Assembly: GCA_029934845.1 (NCBI GenBank)
Contig: JAOZLN010000099.1
Coordinates: 1-8,357 of the forward strand
DNA from: Candidatus Sabulitectum sp.
GTDB taxonomy: Bacteria; Fermentibacterota; Fermentibacteria; Fermentibacterales; JCC-6
Length of the DNA stretch: 8,357 nt
Direction: 5' to 3'
Shown: piece after piece, positions 6,974-8,357 of the stretch
Position numbering within the stretch: position 1 is the first letter of the stretch
Layout of the letters: every line of letters begins with the position of its first letter
Made by a program: the position numbers and the translations under genes
Notes under the pieces: generated by a model
Seen by the model: only the letters and a program-made list of their open reading frames with translations
Told to the model about the DNA's origin: nothing
The model's database searches: none

Positions 6974-7940
6974 TTCGTTTGTACAGAGAACTGCCAATCT
7001 TTTTCCTGATGTAGCTTCCCTTTGTGGGTCGCATAAATCTGGTATAAAGTTCCATTGCCTCCATCGACCTGCCGTACGGTTTAACCCTTGTAGAAAAGCC
7101 TTCTCTGGCTCCGGACAGGGAAATACGGAATCTGCGGAACTGTCCGCCGGTAAGCATAAACCCCAGAGCCATGGTTTCCCAAAGAGCCAGTTTTGCCGAA
7201 ATCCTGTAAAATTCTGATCCCAGGTGTCTTTTCAGGATAAGAATTCTGTTTCTTGTGGAATAACGCATCTTCAGAGGGCTGTTTCTTCCTGCTGTGGCTG
7301 AAAAGGCATGTTCCACAACTGCCTCCGGCTGGTAAACAATCCGGTGGCCGTTCTCCCATAACCGGAGACCCAGATCGGTATCTTCATTGTACAGAAACAG
7401 AGTATCCCAGAAAATGGTGTGACCATCCTCCAGTGCATTTCTTCTTAATGCCATTGCCCCGCCGCACGGGAATAGAATTTCTTCTGCCGCATGCCATTCC
7501 GATGCGGGCTCTCCTCGACCTTTGTCAAATGCATAACCGAGAGAATCCAGGAAACCACCGGCGGAATCCATTATCGAAAGGTCGCCCATTCTGCGCATGG
7601 AACTTGTAACTGCTCCTACAGAATTGTCCTGAAAAGGGATCAGGAGTTTTTCGAGCCAGTGGGGTGCCACTCTTGTATCGTTGTTCAGAAGTACAATGAT
7701 TTCAGAATTGGAAAGGGCAGCGCCGGCATTGTTTGCTCCGGTAAACCCTGTATTACTGTCCAGGGGAAGTGTGGTTATCCCGGGCCAGTTCTTTCTCATG
7801 TGATCAACAGATCCGTCCACAGAGCCGTTATCCACAAGTATTATTCGGGAACGATCTTCAACCTGCCCCACTAAAGAAGAGAGGCATGTATCAAGAAGGT
7901 GTTTCCCGTTGTAATTTGCAATAATTATTGTACAGTCCAT
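6954..7940 (-). CDS. Family 2 (GT-A) glycosyltransferase, paralog of the 4687-5709 enzyme
   Basis: This 328-residue GT2 enzyme opens with CTIIIANYNG at 3-12, followed by LVDNGSVDGS at 35-44, NTGFTGANNAG at 63-73, LLNNDT at 84-89 with Asp88 as likely metal ligand, SIMDSAGG and FPCGGA loops, and YNEDTDL at 184-190. A basic C-terminal extension (RNRILILKRHLG onward) follows. Motif spacing matches the 4687-5709 protein nearly residue for residue. The ATG has a good ribosome-binding site (GAGG about 5 nt upstream). It is a single-gene unit, divergent from the GT-B gene at 8031 and convergent with the GT-B gene at 5702-6973, whose stop codon lies within its last codons. Retention of all motifs suggests an active enzyme, perhaps adding a related sugar at a different linkage; that specificity is inference. 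Confidence 0.93.
   Translation of the reverse strand: MDCTIIIANYNGKHLLDTCLSSLVGQVEDRSRIILVDNGSVDGSVDHMRKNWPGITTLPLDSNTGFTGANNAGAALSNSEIIVLLNNDTRVAPHWLEKLLIPFQDNSVGAVTSSMRRMGDLSIMDSAGGFLDSLGYAFDKGRGEPASEWHAAEEILFPCGGAMALRRNALEDGHTIFWDTLFLYNEDTDLGLRLWENGHRIVYQPEAVVEHAFSATAGRNSPLKMRYSTRNRILILKRHLGSEFYRISAKLALWETMALGFMLTGGQFRRFRISLSGAREGFSTRVKPYGRSMEAMELYTRFMRPTKGSYIRKKIGSSLYKRINLSDS
6965..7004 (+). terminator. Weak terminator-like stem after the glycosyltransferase operon
   Basis: AAAGATTG (6965-6972) and CAATCTTT (6995-7002) form an 8-bp stem with a 22-nt loop, and the right arm runs into a T5 stretch (7000-7004). It spans the stop codon of the GT-B gene and lies inside the 3' coding region of the convergent GT2 gene. 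The AU-rich stem and long loop make it weak; it may be chance. Confidence 0.25.
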
Positions 7941-7955
7941 AATTTCCTCGGGGGA

Positions 7956-7983
7956 TTGAGTAAAGAGCTACAGGGGGTATAAT
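7956..7983 (+). promoter_or_regulatory. Putative sigma70-type promoter for the 8031 glycosyltransferase gene
   Basis: A perfect TATAAT (7978-7983) follows TTGAGT (7956-7961, 4 of 6 matches to TTGACA) after 16 bp. Transcription would begin near 7990, leaving a leader of about 40 nt that carries GGAGGT at 8017-8022. This is the best promoter match in the window. Confidence 0.5.
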
Positions 7984-8003
7984 ACAGCATTCAGTTGTCT
8001 CAA
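7976..8003 (-). promoter_or_regulatory. Putative promoter for the minus-strand GT2 gene, overlapping the opposing promoter
   Basis: On the minus strand, TTGAGA (8003-7998) and TATACC (7981-7976) are spaced by 16 bp. The -10 element overlaps the TATAAT of the opposing promoter because that sequence is nearly symmetrical, so only one polymerase could occupy the site at a time. The match is modest. Confidence 0.3.
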
Positions 8004-8016
8004 AGTACATAATCCT

Positions 8017-8022
8017 GGAGGT
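8017..8022 (+). promoter_or_regulatory. Strong ribosome-binding site that fixes a CTG start
   Basis: GGAGGT is a near-perfect Shine-Dalgarno sequence. The codon 8 nt downstream in the GT-B frame is CTG at 8031-8033. The only nearby TTG (8024-8026) is followed directly by TAA in its frame. The GT-B frame is closed by TAA at 8010-8012 and has no ATG, GTG or TTG before ATG 8055. Confidence 0.65.
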
Positions 8023-8030
8023 CTTGTAAG

Positions 8031-8357
8031 CTGAAGAAAGTTGCTGTATTTCATATGCTCCCTTCCGGTGGAGGTATAAGAGTTCTTCGAGAATTCACAG
8101 AGCATCTTTCCAGGGAATTTGATCTTTCAGTTCATGTACCACAGGGAGGATCACTGCAGCCAGCTGGAAGTAGTATTGCTGAAACAGTTTATCCTTACCC
8201 TATGTGGAGGAGGCCAACCGGTTTTCTGCGCCCGGCAGCTCCTCTTTTTCTTATGGCAAGACTTATCGGTTTTCAGAAAGTATGCCGCGGAATAGCCGAA
8301 AAGATCAACAACTCTGCGGATATCGCCCTTGTTCACAACTCTATGCCTGTGGCAGCC
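8031..8357 (+). CDS. GT-B glycosyltransferase (GT4-like), N-terminal part, cut by the window end
   Basis: The 109 codons visible encode the start of a GT-B glycosyltransferase: a first beta strand and glycine-rich turn (KKVAVFHMLPSGGGIRVL), the helix REFTEHLSREF, a second strand LSVHVP, and ADIALVHNSMPVAA at about 96-109, which matches the D-x-V-L-x-H strand of the N-terminal Rossmann domain. The first visible codon fitting the family is CTG 8031, placed 8 nt after GGAGGT; read as Met it gives an ordinary MKKVAVF start. The first ATG (8055) would remove the first beta strand. A promoter with TATAAT lies about 50 bp upstream. The gene is divergent from the neighbouring GT2 gene and probably serves the same glycan. 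The C-terminal donor domain lies outside the window, so the subfamily cannot be fixed. Confidence 0.82.
   Translation, partial: MKKVAVFHMLPSGGGIRVLREFTEHLSREFDLSVHVPQGGSLQPAGSSIAETVYPYPMWRRPTGFLRPAAPLFLMARLIGFQKVCRGIAEKINNSADIALVHNSMPVAA

Noticed and set aside
7253..7874. Two plus-strand frames of 118 and 127 codons opposite the GT2 gene
   Set aside because: They lie antisense to a well-supported GT2 gene, overlap each other and show no motif.
1..8357. CRISPR arrays, tRNA or rRNA genes, transposase genes and toxin-antitoxin pairs
   Set aside because: I searched by eye and found no regularly spaced repeats, cloverleaf-like sequence, transposase motifs or terminal inverted repeats.

Overview
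The window is bacterial DNA at roughly 46-50% G+C. It is almost entirely a surface-glycan biosynthesis locus: four GT-A (family GT2) glycosyltransferases, three GT-B glycosyltransferases (one 5'-truncated, one cut by the window end) and one MurJ/MVF-family polyprenyl-linked glycan flippase. No sequence here fixes the taxon. The paralogous GT2 enzymes, GT-B enzymes and flippase fit a lipopolysaccharide O-chain, capsule or exopolysaccharide locus of an uncultured, probably Gram-negative bacterium; that is inference.

Layout. Positions 1-345 are a non-coding-looking block of about 26% G+C, against about 46% in the DNA that follows. The break coincides with the point where a GT-B gene (372-1094, +) begins in mid-domain, so this gene has lost its N-terminal part. 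A convergent pair follows: the MurJ-like flippase (1156-2739, -) and, upstream of it, a GT2 gene (2732-3583, -) overlapping it by 8 bp. That two-gene operon is divergent from a plus-strand operon of GT2 (3764-4690), GT2 (4687-5709) and GT-B (5702-6973), whose genes overlap by 4 and 8 bp and are probably translationally coupled. A lone GT2 gene (6954-7940, -) converges on the operon with a 20-bp tail overlap and is a clear paralog of the 4687-5709 gene. A second divergent promoter region (7941-8030) leads into a GT-B gene (8031 to the window end, +) that appears to use a CTG start.

How the genes work together (inference). The glycosyltransferases would add sugars one by one to a lipid-linked oligosaccharide at the cytoplasmic face of the membrane, and the flippase would turn the product outward. 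No polymerase, ligase, ABC exporter or nucleotide-sugar gene is present, so the locus must extend beyond the window or rely on genes elsewhere.

The points most worth a second look are a nine-G homopolymer in the ribosome-binding position of the 2732-3583 GT2 gene (possible phase variation), the apparent CTG start at 8031, the composition break joined to a truncated gene at about 345, and the loss of a key arginine in the MurJ-like flippase.
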